A DNA stretch of 64,000 nucleotides from Cyclobacterium sp. 1_MG-2023 (GCF_030546805.1 NZ_JAUOPC010000006.1:62001-126000), one strand, 5' to 3'. Positions 9,068 to 18,769 are shown, counted from the stretch's first letter. Notes: generated by a model from the sequence alone, not told the origin. Program-made: numbers and translations.

Positions 9068-11161
9068 TTGTCCGGATTCTTTGATACTAAAATCGAATAC
9101 CTGAAAGGTGTTGGCCCTCAAAAAGCCGCATTAATCAATAAGGAGTTGGATATTTTCACCTTTGGTGAAATGTTACAACATTATCCCTTCAGGTATGAAG
9201 ACCGGACAAAATATTATAAAATAGCGGACATCCTATCAGACCTTCAGCAAGTGCAGCTTGTGGGAACCGTTTCCTCTTTAGAAATCATCGGTGATGGTAG
9301 AAAAAAGAGGCTAGTGGCCCACTTTAGAGATGAGACCGGAGTCATAGAGTTAACTTGGTTTAAAGGCATTCAGTGGGTAAGTAAAAGACTGGTCAAAGGG
9401 GTTCCTATGGTAGTATTCGGGAAACCACAGCAATATGGTAGAAAAATCAGCATTGCACATCCTGAAATCGAACCCCTTACCAATAAGCAAGAAAAAGAGG
9501 CAAGCTTCCAGCCGGTTTATCCCACCACTGAGAAATTAAGAAGCAGGTACCTGGACAGTAAAGGTATTTCCAAAATCATGGAAACCTTATTGCCATTGGT
9601 TCTGCCTAAGGTTCCTGAAACCCTTCCACTTTCACTTTGCCAAACCTTGCGTTTGGAAAGAAAGCCGGTAGCACTCAAGGAAATTCACTTTCCCTCGGGC
9701 CAGCAAGCATTAAAAAAAGCCCTTTACCGTTTGAAGTTTGAGGAGTTTTTTTTCTTGCAACTTCGCTTATTGAAAATGAACTTGGCGAGAACCGAGAAAT
9801 TCAGAGGAAAGGTTTTGGACAAAACAGGCTTGCTCACCGAGTTTTACAAAGAATTCCTTCCCTTTGACCTTACCAACGCGCAGAAAAGAGTGATTAAGGA
9901 AATTTACAGCAACCTGAAATCCGGCCTTCAAATGAATCGTCTGGTCCAGGGGGATGTAGGCTCAGGAAAAACCATTGTCGCTTTTATCTGCCTATTAGTG
10001 GCTGTAGATTCAGGATACCAAACCTGCCTGATGGCCCCAACAGAAATCTTGGCCACCCAGCACTATGAAGGCTTAAAAGATTTTTCGGAACAAATGGGCT
10101 TGAAGATTGCCTTACTTACCGGATCTACTAGTAAGAAAAAAAGGGCAATCATTCATGAAGCTTTAAAATCGGGTGAGTTGAACCTATTGGTTGGTACCCA
10201 TGCGCTTTTGGAGGATGTGGTGGTCTTTCAGCAATTAGGCCTTGCCATTATTGATGAGCAACATCGATTTGGTGTGGCCCAAAGAGCGAAATTATGGGGT
10301 AAAAACAGTGATTTCTATCCCCATGTACTGGTAATGACTGCTACGCCTATCCCCAGAACTCTGGCCATGACGGTGTATGGAGATCTGGACATTTCTGTGA
10401 TTGATGAATTGCCGGCAGGCAGAAAGGCCATACAGACTGTTCACAGATATGACAAAGACCGGCTCAAAGTTTTTGGATTCTTGAAAAAAGAAATCGCCAA
10501 AGGTCGACAGGTATATATCGTATATCCTTTGATTGAAGATTCTGAAAAAAGTGACCTAAAAAGCCTGATGGATGGCTATGAAAGTATTTGTAGGGCTTTC
10601 CCTGAACTGCCTGTTGGTATATTACATGGCAATATGAAACCTGCTGATAAGGAGTTTGAGATGAATCGATTTGTCAAAAACGAAACTAAGATAATGGTGG
10701 CAACCACGGTAATCGAAGTGGGGGTAAACGTACCAAACGCTTCCGTTATGGTGATCGAAAATGCCGAAAGGTTTGGTTTGTCCCAGCTCCATCAATTGCG
10801 AGGCAGGGTAGGAAGAGGCTCAGACCAATCCTATTGTATATTAATGAGTAAATATGAACTAAGCAAAGACAGTAGGGTAAGGTTGGACACGATGGTAAGA
10901 ACCAATGATGGATTTGAGATTGCTGATGTAGACCTTAGGCTCCGTGGCCCGGGGGATTTGGCCGGCACTCAACAGTCGGGAATTACGGATTTAAAAATTG
11001 CTGACATTGGCAAAGACAGCGAAATTTTGGTCCAAGCCAGGGCTTCAGCACAATCAATTCTGGAGAAAGACCCTCACCTTAAGGAGTTAGAAAATAAACC
11101 CATCGCTGATCAATTGTCTAGACTTAGAAAGAACGAAATGAATTGGAGCAGGATTTCCTGA
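9068..11161 (+). CDS. recG: ATP-dependent DNA helicase RecG
   Basis: A 697-residue helicase that remodels stalled forks and Holliday junctions. An OB-fold wedge domain lies in the N-terminal third (YLKGVGPQKA at the start). Walker A is GDVGSGKT near residue 298, the DEQH box (IIDEQHRFG) is near 400 and MTATPIPRTLAMT near 425. The C-terminal helicase motif QLRGRVGRG is near 580. The start is TTG at 9068: a stop at 9059-9061 is in frame and no ATG exists before residue 34, while the codons from TTG match the usual RecG N-terminus. Confidence 0.96.
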   Translation: MSGFFDTKIEYLKGVGPQKAALINKELDIFTFGEMLQHYPFRYEDRTKYYKIADILSDLQQVQLVGTVSSLEIIGDGRKKRLVAHFRDETGVIELTWFKGIQWVSKRLVKGVPMVVFGKPQQYGRKISIAHPEIEPLTNKQEKEASFQPVYPTTEKLRSRYLDSKGISKIMETLLPLVLPKVPETLPLSLCQTLRLERKPVALKEIHFPSGQQALKKALYRLKFEEFFFLQLRLLKMNLARTEKFRGKVLDKTGLLTEFYKEFLPFDLTNAQKRVIKEIYSNLKSGLQMNRLVQGDVGSGKTIVAFICLLVAVDSGYQTCLMAPTEILATQHYEGLKDFSEQMGLKIALLTGSTSKKKRAIIHEALKSGELNLLVGTHALLEDVVVFQQLGLAIIDEQHRFGVAQRAKLWGKNSDFYPHVLVMTATPIPRTLAMTVYGDLDISVIDELPAGRKAIQTVHRYDKDRLKVFGFLKKEIAKGRQVYIVYPLIEDSEKSDLKSLMDGYESICRAFPELPVGILHGNMKPADKEFEMNRFVKNETKIMVATTVIEVGVNVPNASVMVIENAERFGLSQLHQLRGRVGRGSDQSYCILMSKYELSKDSRVRLDTMVRTNDGFEIADVDLRLRGPGDLAGTQQSGITDLKIADIGKDSEILVQARASAQSILEKDPHLKELENKPIADQLSRLRKNEMNWSRIS

Positions 11162-11247
11162 ACTATTTGTGTAAAAAAGCCAAATTTCGAAGAGAAGCCA
11201 TTAAATTGGTATGTTTTTCGTTACAGATTACTTAAAACAAGACAATT

Positions 11248-12084
11248 ATGTGGAACAAGATAATTTTTCGAAGTATCGTAGTGATAATACCACTGTGGTA
11301 CTCATGCGTACCGCAAAAGAAATACAACGAAGTAAACATAAGGAATGCAGAAATGATGCGTTCTTTAAGAGCGACAGAAAACAAGCTGGACAGCACCAAT
11401 AATAGCCTTGAAGCCTTTATTAAAAAAGCAGATAAGCTAGGTGAAGAATTAGAGGCATCCAATAGAAAAAATGAAGCATTGGAGGCCAAACTTGAAAGGG
11501 CCATTGCAACTTCTTCTTCTGTGCAGCAAGAGCTTACTGCAAAGGAGCAAAGGATGATGGAACAACAGGAAAGGCTAGATCTGCTGCAAAACCTGCTGGA
11601 TGAACAAAGAGCTGTTATGGAAGGCCTAAAAACAACCATTGACAAAGCCTTGGTTCAATACCGGTCTGATGAACTTCAAGTCTATGAACAAGATGGAAAA
11701 CTGTATGTCTCCTTGCAGGACAAGTTATTGTTTCCTTCAGGGAGTGCCACAGTAAATAAAGATGGAAAAGAAGCTTTGAGTAAATTAGCAGCAGTGATAA
11801 ACAACAGTCCGGACATTCAAATATTGGTGGAAGGGCACACTGACAATGTTCCAATCAGGGGCAGGTTTAAAGACAATTGGGCATTGAGTACAGCCAGGGC
11901 AACGGCCATTGTTCGTGTTTTAACCAATGCCTATGATGTACAGCCAGAACGAGTAACAGCAGCCGGAAGGAGTTTCTATTACCCCAAAGCATCCAATGAA
12001 ACTCCTGAAGGAAGAGCAAAAAACCGGAGGACAGAAATTATTCTTACCCCTCAATTAAACGAATTATTTCAATTGCTGAGGTAA
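11248..12084 (+). CDS. OmpA-family peptidoglycan-binding lipoprotein
   Basis: A 278-residue protein with a lipoprotein signal whose lipobox is LWYSC (Cys at residue 20). A long coiled coil spans about residues 35-130 and is rich in E, K and Q. The C-terminal OmpA domain (about 150-275) has LLFPSGSATVNKDGKEAL, EGHTDNVPI and the NRRTEI peptidoglycan-binding residues. It would anchor the outer membrane to the cell wall. It precedes the pseudouridine synthase by 10 bp. Confidence 0.92.
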   Translation: MWNKIIFRSIVVIIPLWYSCVPQKKYNEVNIRNAEMMRSLRATENKLDSTNNSLEAFIKKADKLGEELEASNRKNEALEAKLERAIATSSSVQQELTAKEQRMMEQQERLDLLQNLLDEQRAVMEGLKTTIDKALVQYRSDELQVYEQDGKLYVSLQDKLLFPSGSATVNKDGKEALSKLAAVINNSPDIQILVEGHTDNVPIRGRFKDNWALSTARATAIVRVLTNAYDVQPERVTAAGRSFYYPKASNETPEGRAKNRRTEIILTPQLNELFQLLR

Positions 12085-12094
12085 GCCAAATAAT

Positions 12095-12751
12095 ATGTCA
12101 TTTAGTTATTATATCATTTATAAACCTTTTGGTGTTTTGAGTCAATTTAGCGGTGATGGAAACACACTAGGCTTACTTGGAGATTTTCCTTCTGACGTTT
12201 ACCCTGTAGGTAGGTTAGATAAAGACAGCGAAGGTTTACTCATATTAACCAATGACAAACGACTCAATCATTTATTGCTTGATCCTACTTATTTACATGA
12301 AAGAACCTATTGGGTACAGGTAGAAGGGGAAATCACAGACAAGGCCGTGCAAGACTTGGAACAAGGGGTAATCATAACTGTGAATAAAAGACCCCATAAA
12401 ACCTTAAAAGCCAAAGCAAAACCAATTCAAGATATTGAACAGCTGTTACCGGAAAGGGACCCACCTATTCGTTACAGAAAAAATGTTCCTGACTCTTGGG
12501 TAGCAATAAGTCTTAAAGAAGGGAAAAATAGACAGGTAAGAAAAATGACTGCTGCTGTAGGCTTTCCCACCCTCCGCCTAGTCAGGTGGTCAGTAGAAAA
12601 TTTAACGATCGAAGGTTTTGAGGTAGGAGAAGTTAGGTCTTTTGACCAAGAATCCATTTATTCTTCTTTAGGAATTTCAGGAAAACCACATTCCGGCGAG
12701 CCCTATAAAAGTACCAACAGTAGAAAAATGAAAAAGAAGAAAAGGTTCTAA
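12095..12751 (+). CDS. RluE/RsuA-family 23S rRNA pseudouridine synthase
   Basis: A 218-residue protein beginning YYIIYKPFGVLSQF. The catalytic Asp is in VGRLDKDSEGLLILTND near residue 40, and LKEGKNRQVRKM near 145 is the conserved second motif. It lacks an N-terminal S4 domain, which fits the RluE branch (pseudouridine near position 2457 of 23S rRNA) better than RsuA/RluB. A Lys-rich tail (KMKKKKRF) closes the protein. The exact modified position cannot be read from sequence. Confidence 0.88.
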   Translation: MSFSYYIIYKPFGVLSQFSGDGNTLGLLGDFPSDVYPVGRLDKDSEGLLILTNDKRLNHLLLDPTYLHERTYWVQVEGEITDKAVQDLEQGVIITVNKRPHKTLKAKAKPIQDIEQLLPERDPPIRYRKNVPDSWVAISLKEGKNRQVRKMTAAVGFPTLRLVRWSVENLTIEGFEVGEVRSFDQESIYSSLGISGKPHSGEPYKSTNSRKMKKKKRF

Positions 12752-12827
12752 ATTGTGATAAAGAATGTTTTATTCTAATTTAGGCTTCTTATAGGCAAAA
12801 TATCAATAGAAATTTCAAATATCCATT

Positions 12828-13799
12828 ATGCATCAGGAAAAGATTCAGGAAGTTATAAATGAAGTAAAAAAGATTGTAGTTGGTCAGGAAAAGATGGTCA
12901 ACAGACTCTTAATTGGCTTGTTTACCAATGGACACATTTTATTAGAGGGGGTTCCGGGCCTTGCCAAAACCCTGACAGTTAACACCCTTTCGAAGGTGCT
13001 TCATCTGGATTTTAAGCGCATTCAATTTACCCCCGATCTGTTACCTGCTGACTTGATAGGTACCATGATCTACAACCAATTGAATGCAAATTTTGAAGTT
13101 AAAAAAGGGCCGATATTTTCCAATATTATCTTAGCGGATGAGATCAACAGGTCTCCTGCGAAGGTGCAATCCGCTTTGCTCGAAGCGATGCAGGAAAAAC
13201 AAGTTACCATTGGTGAAAATACCTTTTCCCTTGACAAACCCTTTTTGGTTTTGGCCACCCAAAACCCTGTAGACCAGGAGGGGACTTACCCATTACCTGA
13301 AGCCCAGGTAGATAGGTTTATGATGAAGGTGAATATAGAATACCCTTCCAAAGCTGATGAATTGGAAGTCATGCGGAGAATGACCAATTCAAAATTCACT
13401 TCTGAGGTAAGTCCTATTTTAAACAAAGAAGAAATTTTCGATATAAGAAATGCCATCAATGAAGTGCAAATTGCAGAGGCATTAGAGAATTACATCATTG
13501 AGATTGTATTTTCCACCAGATTCCCTGAAAAATACGGCATGCATGAGGAGGCGAAGTACATTCAATTTGGTGCATCTCCAAGAGCATCCATTAACCTCAA
13601 CCTTGCAGCCAAGGCCAATGCTTTTATGCAGGGAAGGGATTATGTGTTGCCTGAAGACATCAAGGAGGTAGCAGAAGATGTACTCAATCACAGGATAATC
13701 CTAAATTATGAAGCAGAAGCTGACAATGTAAGCACCCGTGATTTGATTAATAAAATTCTTGATAAAATACCTTTGAACAAATCGGCTACATTACAGTAA
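12828..13799 (+). CDS. MoxR-family AAA+ ATPase
   Basis: A 323-residue ATPase. Walker A is GVPGLAKT near residue 45, Walker B with its MoxR extension is IILADEINRSPAKVQSALLEAM near 100, and sensor 1 is LATQNPVDQEGTYPLPEAQVDRF near 145. MoxR proteins usually act as chaperones for VWA-domain partners encoded next door (DUF58, BatA/BatB). Here none follows: the next gene is a histidine kinase 31 bp away. The copy is therefore detached from the usual cluster within this window. Confidence 0.92.
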   Translation: MHQEKIQEVINEVKKIVVGQEKMVNRLLIGLFTNGHILLEGVPGLAKTLTVNTLSKVLHLDFKRIQFTPDLLPADLIGTMIYNQLNANFEVKKGPIFSNIILADEINRSPAKVQSALLEAMQEKQVTIGENTFSLDKPFLVLATQNPVDQEGTYPLPEAQVDRFMMKVNIEYPSKADELEVMRRMTNSKFTSEVSPILNKEEIFDIRNAINEVQIAEALENYIIEIVFSTRFPEKYGMHEEAKYIQFGASPRASINLNLAAKANAFMQGRDYVLPEDIKEVAEDVLNHRIILNYEAEADNVSTRDLINKILDKIPLNKSATLQ

Positions 13800-13830
13800 C
13801 ATAATTTTGCCGGAGGAAGTAGGGATTTGA

Positions 13831-14871
13831 ATGAATAAAAACAAGCTATATTGGTTGTTACAAATTTTTGGTTGGCTGAGCTTTGCTTTGGTCAACCTGT
13901 TTTTTGTATCCATGGCTCGCGGTATTACCCCCATTCAGATTGGTGCCTATTTTTCTTTGGCCATTGTCTATTTTGTCTCCACACATTTTTTTAGGTATCA
14001 AATTAAACACAATAGTTGGCTTGAATTCCCTACCACTAAGCTAATTAGCCACGTATTGACAGCTGTATTGATTTTGAGCTTGGTGAATACCCTTTCACAA
14101 ATCCTAATCAATTGGATTTTTGGCACCTTACATTACCCTCAAGATTTTCGACCTTTGGTATTGATGGTCAATCTGTTTACCAGCTTTCTTTATTATTCCC
14201 TGTGGTCCTTGTTATATTTTCTATTCTATTTTCTAGACAACTACAACTCCAGTCTTCAATACCAGGCCAGAATCAATGAAATTAAATTGATACACTTACG
14301 CAATCAACTAAATCCTCATTTTATATTTAATGCACTGAATAGTGTCCGTGCATTGGTAGATGAAGACCCAATTAAAGCCAAATCTGCCATTACCCAACTG
14401 TCCAATATTTTAAGGTATTCCTTAGTGGTGGACAAGCACAAAACCATTCCCTTATCTGAAGAAATGAAGACGGTGAAAGACTACTTGAACCTTGAATCCA
14501 TTCGTTTTGAGGAGCGGTTAAAAGTAATTTACGATGTAGAACCCAAGACCAATCAATACCGTATTCCACCTATGATGCTTCAGACAATTGTTGAGAATGC
14601 CATCAAACATGGCATTTCAAATTTGATGAAAGGGGGAATTATAGAAGTCAAATGTACAGTAGGGCTGTTAGATGATTTATACATTTGGGTAAGAAACAGT
14701 GGGCAATTAAAACCTTCCGGAACACCCAAGAAAAAGGGAGAGGGGCACGGTATTGCCAACACCATTCAACGGTTAAAACTTATTTTTGGAAACAAGGCCT
14801 CTTTCAAGATTTTCAATTATGGAAATGAATTTGTGGTTACAGAAATAAAAATACCAAAACAAAAAGGTTAA
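13831..14871 (+). CDS. LytS-type membrane sensor histidine kinase
   Basis: A 346-residue kinase with four predicted helices in the first 140 residues (about 6-26, 35-52, 72-92, 108-138) and no large periplasmic domain. The His_kinase domain carries the phosphoacceptor block LRNQLNPHFIFNALNS near residue 155, the N box MLQTIVENAIKHGI near 252 and the G box GEGHGIANTIQRL near 305. It pairs with the LytTR regulator 23 bp downstream. The stimulus is unknown; the short-loop membrane domain suggests an intramembrane or small-ligand signal. Confidence 0.92.
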   Translation: MNKNKLYWLLQIFGWLSFALVNLFFVSMARGITPIQIGAYFSLAIVYFVSTHFFRYQIKHNSWLEFPTTKLISHVLTAVLILSLVNTLSQILINWIFGTLHYPQDFRPLVLMVNLFTSFLYYSLWSLLYFLFYFLDNYNSSLQYQARINEIKLIHLRNQLNPHFIFNALNSVRALVDEDPIKAKSAITQLSNILRYSLVVDKHKTIPLSEEMKTVKDYLNLESIRFEERLKVIYDVEPKTNQYRIPPMMLQTIVENAIKHGISNLMKGGIIEVKCTVGLLDDLYIWVRNSGQLKPSGTPKKKGEGHGIANTIQRLKLIFGNKASFKIFNYGNEFVVTEIKIPKQKG

Positions 14872-14894
14872 ATTTAGGTTAAAATATAAATAGT

Positions 14895-15629
14895 ATGCGC
14901 GTATTAGTAGTAGATGATGAAAGATTGGCTAGAAAAGAGCTTATCAGCTTACTTAGTCAAAATGACAATATTGAGATTCTAGGGGAGGCACCAAATGTGG
15001 ACGAGGCCAAAGAAAAAATAGAATCCCTACAACCTGATGTGGTGTTCTTGGATATTCAAATGCCTGAAAAAACAGGTTTTGACCTACTTGAGGAGTTGGA
15101 CTATGTCCCTTTGGTGGTATTTATTACCGCTTATGATGAATTTGCCTTACAGGCTTTTCAAGTTAATGCCTTGGATTATTTACTGAAGCCAATTGAGCCG
15201 GATAGATTAACAGAAACGCTTAAAAAACTCGAGAAAAAGCTTGAGGAATTAAAAAAAGAAGAGGCTTTGGAGGTTGATTTGCCTAAGGACAAACTTTCCT
15301 TAAACGATCAGGTTTTTGTTAAAGATGGCGACAAATGTTGGTTTGTAAAATTGGCAAATGTAAGGTTGTTTGAATCTGATGGTAATTATATCAAAGTATA
15401 TTTTGAGAAAAATAAACCAATGATTCACAAGTCATTGAATGCATTGGATGAGCGATTGGATGAAAAGTCTTTCTTTAGAGCTAGCAGAAAACATATCATA
15501 AACTTAAGTTGGGTAGAAAGTATCGAACCTTGGTTTAACGGTGGGCTGGTAGTGACATTAAAGGGAGGAGAACGGATTGAAGTAAGTAGAAGGCAGGCCG
15601 CTAGATTTAAAGACCTGATGAGTTTATAA
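14895..15629 (+). CDS. LytTR-type response regulator, partner of upstream LytS kinase
   Basis: A 244-residue regulator. The receiver domain has VDDERLARKEL, the phosphoacceptor Asp in VVFLDIQMP near residue 55, the conserved ITAYDEFALQAF and Lys in YLLKPIE. A charged linker (KKLEKKLEELKKEE) leads to the LytTR DNA-binding domain (about 145-240), with KCWFVKLANVRLFESDGNYIKV and FFRASRKHIINLSWV. It is co-oriented and closely spaced with the kinase at 13831, so it is very probably its cognate partner. Confidence 0.93.
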   Translation: MRVLVVDDERLARKELISLLSQNDNIEILGEAPNVDEAKEKIESLQPDVVFLDIQMPEKTGFDLLEELDYVPLVVFITAYDEFALQAFQVNALDYLLKPIEPDRLTETLKKLEKKLEELKKEEALEVDLPKDKLSLNDQVFVKDGDKCWFVKLANVRLFESDGNYIKVYFEKNKPMIHKSLNALDERLDEKSFFRASRKHIINLSWVESIEPWFNGGLVVTLKGGERIEVSRRQAARFKDLMSL

Positions 15630-15757
15630 CCATTTTAAGAAAAAATAATGAAATCAAATGGTCAGTTAATTGGTTGTTCTGTGCATTTATTTGTATTTTA
15701 TTTGTAAATTTCGTTGAAGTGTTAATTTTTAGATTTTTCAATTAAAACAGTATAGAA

Positions 15758-16513
15758 ATGAAAGAAGAACGGATACTGATCGTTGAGGACGATATAAATA
15801 TTTCCGAAAATATTGAAGAAATATTGCAACTTTTAGGTTATGTAAATATTGATATTGCCAATTCTGCAAACCAAGCCATCAAAGTAGTAAAAAAATACCG
15901 CCCGGACATGGTATTTATGGATATCAAGTTGAAAGGTGACAAAGATGGTATTGAATTGGGAGAAATAATACAGCAGATGGTGGATGCACCTATTGTATAT
16001 GTAACCTCTTATAGTGATCCAGCCATAATAGAAAGGGCAAAAAGAACACATCCAGCCGGGTTTATCGTGAAGCCTTTTAATAGCAACGATATCCATGCTA
16101 TGGTTGAAATTGTACTTTATAATCAGAGAACAAGACCTGCTTTATCCGAAAGTGCTTCTTCAAAAATAGCAGAAAGCCCTTATCTGGTAGTGGATGCGGT
16201 CTATATAAAAGCTGACAATAGCTTTGAAAGAGTAGATTATAGCGACATCTATTATGTGGAAGCCAATGGCAATATGGTGACGATATTCTCTAAAAACAGA
16301 AATTTTACCATTAGGAAATCAATGAAGGACATGGAAGAAAAACTTCCATCAAATTTATTCTTGAGGGTGCAAAAATCCTACATCGTCCAGTTGGCCCAAA
16401 TAGAAAGTTTCAACACCAAAGAAATTAACCTTAAAACGGGAGATGTTGTTCAAGTGGGAAGGCAGTATTACAACAGCTTCCTGGCCAAACTCAACACCAT
16501 TACTGAAAGTTAA
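15758..16513 (+). CDS. Second LytTR-type response regulator
   Basis: A 251-residue regulator: receiver domain with phosphoacceptor Asp in MVFMDIKLKG near residue 54, VTSYSDPAIIERA and GFIVKPFNSNDI, then a LytTR domain (about 150-248) with DIYYVEANGNMVTIF and FLRVQKSYIVQLAQIESF. The receiver resembles those found in hybrid or stand-alone sensory systems (ILIVEDDINISENIEEIL) and differs clearly from the regulator at 14895. There is no kinase partner beside it; the 128-bp gap upstream suggests its own promoter. It may receive phosphate from the kinase at 13831 or a distant one. Confidence 0.9.
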   Translation: MKEERILIVEDDINISENIEEILQLLGYVNIDIANSANQAIKVVKKYRPDMVFMDIKLKGDKDGIELGEIIQQMVDAPIVYVTSYSDPAIIERAKRTHPAGFIVKPFNSNDIHAMVEIVLYNQRTRPALSESASSKIAESPYLVVDAVYIKADNSFERVDYSDIYYVEANGNMVTIFSKNRNFTIRKSMKDMEEKLPSNLFLRVQKSYIVQLAQIESFNTKEINLKTGDVVQVGRQYYNSFLAKLNTITES

Positions 16514-16529
16514 TTAAAACATTAGACAT

Positions 16530-16562
16530 GGAATATGCAATAGTAAACCTATTGCATATTCC
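16530..16562. terminator. Bidirectional terminator-like hairpin
   Basis: GGAATATGCAATAG, loop TAAAC and CTATTGCATATTCC form a perfect 14-bp stem between the convergent genes ending at 16513 and 16566. It lacks a long U tract but is well placed to end both transcripts. Confidence 0.65.
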
Positions 16563-16565
16563 TAA

Positions 16566-17927
16566 TTAAAGCAGGTCATTGGCTAAATTGGCCAATTCAG
16601 ACCTTTCCCCTTTTTCAAGTTTGATGTGTGCATACAATGGATGTTTTCTCACCCTATCAATAAGGTAAGACAAGCCATTGCTTTGGCTATCCAGATAAGG
16701 CGTATCAATCTGGAAAACATCACCGGTAAAAATTATTTTTGTATTCTCTCCCGCCCTAGTAATGATGGTTTTCACCTCATGAGGCGTTAAATTTTGGGCT
16801 TCATCCACAATAAAAAAAATATTGGACAAACTGCGCCCCCGAATATAAGCAAGTGGCTGAATGACCAATTTTTCTTGATTGATCATGTCATTGATCCTTT
16901 GGTATTCTTTGTCGCTTTCTTGGTATTGGTTTTGGATAAACTTTAAATTGTCCCATAGTGGCTCCATATAGGGGTTTAACTTGGACTTGATATCCCCGGG
17001 CAAATAACCAATGTCTTTATTGCTCAAAGGCACAATTGGTCGAGCTAAAAATATTTGCTTATAATTTTTGCGCTGCTCCAAAGCACCGGCAAGTGCCAGC
17101 AAGGTTTTACCTGTACCTGCCACTCCTTGTATGGTCATCAGCTTTATATTGGGATCCAATATGGCATTCAAAGCAAATGCCTGCTCGGCATTCTTGGGAC
17201 TTATATTGTAAGCTTTTGTCTTTGAAATTTTTGAGAAATCATTTTGCTCCGCATGATAAAATGCCAAGATGGAAGCATTGCTTTCCAAGCCCTTCAAAAT
17301 GTAAAAAGTATTGTTTTCCGGTAGGTTTTTTTTCCTTTTCCCAAAAACTTTTGCTCCCGCAAGGTTACCTTTTTCGTACAGGTCATCAATTATTTCATTG
17401 TCTAAATTGTCAATAATCCCCTTGCCGGTATTTTCTATTTCACTTATATTTTTAATCTTGCCTGTTTCATAATCCTCTGCCGCAATGTCCAAAGACTTGG
17501 CCTTCAACCTTAAGTTGATGTCCTTACTCACCAAGATTACTTTTCTATTCGTTTCCGTTTGCTTAAGGCTTAATGCCGCATTTAGAATCTTATGGTCATT
17601 CTTTTCCTCTCCAAAGATCTCATTGGCATTGAGCTTATTTTCCGGGTTCATCATGATTTTAAAGGAACCCTTGTTCTTTCCATTCAAAGGTGTCCAATTT
17701 TGAATCATCTGATCTTCGGAAATTTTGTCTAGAAGCCGGATAAATTCCCTGCATTCAAAATTCTTGGTATCATTCCCTTTTTTAAACTGATCCAGTTCCT
17801 CCAATACAGTAATTGGAATGACTATATCGTGTTCTTCAAAGTTCATAATGGAATGGTGATCATATAAAATGACCGATGTATCAAGTACAAAAATTTTCGA
17901 GGTACTACTTGTTGCCTTTTTTGCCAT
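16566..17927 (-). CDS. PIN-PhoH fusion protein (YlaK/PhoH2 type)
   Basis: A 453-residue two-domain protein. The N-terminal PIN ribonuclease domain (about 10-150) has the acidic residue in FVLDTSVILYD and further conserved acids (TVLEELD, KDINLRLKA). The C-terminal PhoH ATPase domain (about 235-450) has Walker A GVAGTGKTLLALA near residue 268 and Walker B FFIVDEAQNLTPHEVK near 372. Proteins of this PhoH2 layout are linked to RNA unwinding and cleavage. It is encoded alone on the minus strand. Confidence 0.92.
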   Translation of the reverse strand: MAKKATSSTSKIFVLDTSVILYDHHSIMNFEEHDIVIPITVLEELDQFKKGNDTKNFECREFIRLLDKISEDQMIQNWTPLNGKNKGSFKIMMNPENKLNANEIFGEEKNDHKILNAALSLKQTETNRKVILVSKDINLRLKAKSLDIAAEDYETGKIKNISEIENTGKGIIDNLDNEIIDDLYEKGNLAGAKVFGKRKKNLPENNTFYILKGLESNASILAFYHAEQNDFSKISKTKAYNISPKNAEQAFALNAILDPNIKLMTIQGVAGTGKTLLALAGALEQRKNYKQIFLARPIVPLSNKDIGYLPGDIKSKLNPYMEPLWDNLKFIQNQYQESDKEYQRINDMINQEKLVIQPLAYIRGRSLSNIFFIVDEAQNLTPHEVKTIITRAGENTKIIFTGDVFQIDTPYLDSQSNGLSYLIDRVRKHPLYAHIKLEKGERSELANLANDLL

Positions 17928-18298
17928 AAAGCCTATTTGAAAGTAAAAGTCTCTTAATAATAATTATTTTAATTCACAATGCTTAAAAAAACAGCCGCTA
18001 AAATTAACTCATATTTAATACTTAAAGCCATTCAATTTCATAATCCCCTAATAAACTGCCGGTTAAGCCCTTGTTTATTTTCGTTAAAAATAAATTATTA
18101 ATGTCTCACAAATTAAGAAGCGTTATTGATCAATTTTCAGTAGAAAATACTTGGCAAGAAAAAGTTAAAAATGCAGTTTCAATTTTGCTTCAATTAAATT
18201 TCCGGAAATCAAAATACTTCTTTTTAATAATTTATTTGAAATATACTGGTTTCATAAGCCTACATTTTTTTTCTTTGAAAACAGAAGAATAAATCACT
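17928..18298. other. 371-bp AT-rich intergenic region
   Basis: It separates the divergent phoH-like and pyrophosphohydrolase genes. A 73-codon plus-strand frame (18071-18292) crosses it but has low-complexity, AT-driven composition and no recognisable features. I see no RNA gene or clear promoter box. Confidence 0.4.
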
Positions 18299-18769
18299 AT
18301 GAAAGATCCCAAGACTTTAACAGCGGTAGCCGATTTTCACCAGACTTTTAAGCATCCAATTTTGCCTTCACCGGTTATCCCTGATAAATCCCGTTGCAAA
18401 CTTCGGGTTTCATTAATCGCAGAAGAATTGAAGGAATTGGAAGAAGCCATTGCCAATGATGACTTGGTAGAAGTAGCCGATGCACTATGTGATATCCAGT
18501 ATGTTTTATCCGGGGCAGTGTTGGAGTTTGGCTTGGCAGATCAATTCAAAAGCCTTTTTGACGAGGTTCAAAGGTCCAATATGAGCAAGGCCTGTAAAAA
18601 TGAAGAGGAGGCAATAGCCACAGTTGCACATTACCAAAGTAAAGGCACCGACTGCTATTATGTTAAATCCGATGAGGTATTTTTGGTCTATCGCAAGGAA
18701 GACAACAAAACACTAAAGTCCATTAACTACTCCCCTGCTGATTTAAAAACAATTTTAAAAAACACCTAA
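18299..18769 (+). CDS. MazG-like/PRA-PH nucleotide pyrophosphohydrolase
   Basis: A 156-residue all-alpha NTP pyrophosphohydrolase. The metal site is EELKELEEAIANDDLVEVADALCDIQYV cut into its parts: an EExxELxxA helix near residue 42 and a DxxEVADALxD helix near 60. It follows the stand-alone family annotated as nucleoside triphosphate pyrophosphohydrolase or phosphoribosyl-ATP pyrophosphohydrolase-like. House-cleaning of non-canonical nucleotides is the usual role, but the substrate is not evident. A C-terminal extension of about 50 residues (YYVKSDEVFLVYRKED) is predicted to fold with it. Confidence 0.82.
   Translation: MKDPKTLTAVADFHQTFKHPILPSPVIPDKSRCKLRVSLIAEELKELEEAIANDDLVEVADALCDIQYVLSGAVLEFGLADQFKSLFDEVQRSNMSKACKNEEEAIATVAHYQSKGTDCYYVKSDEVFLVYRKEDNKTLKSINYSPADLKTILKNT

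Noticed and set aside
11211-11402. 63-codon frame overlapping the start of the OmpA lipoprotein gene
   Set aside because: It lies in another frame of a clear lipoprotein gene with lipobox and OmpA domain.
18071-18292. 73-codon plus-strand frame before the MazG-like gene
   Set aside because: AT-driven composition rich in K, F, L and I, with no motif. It may overlap the leader or promoter of the next gene.
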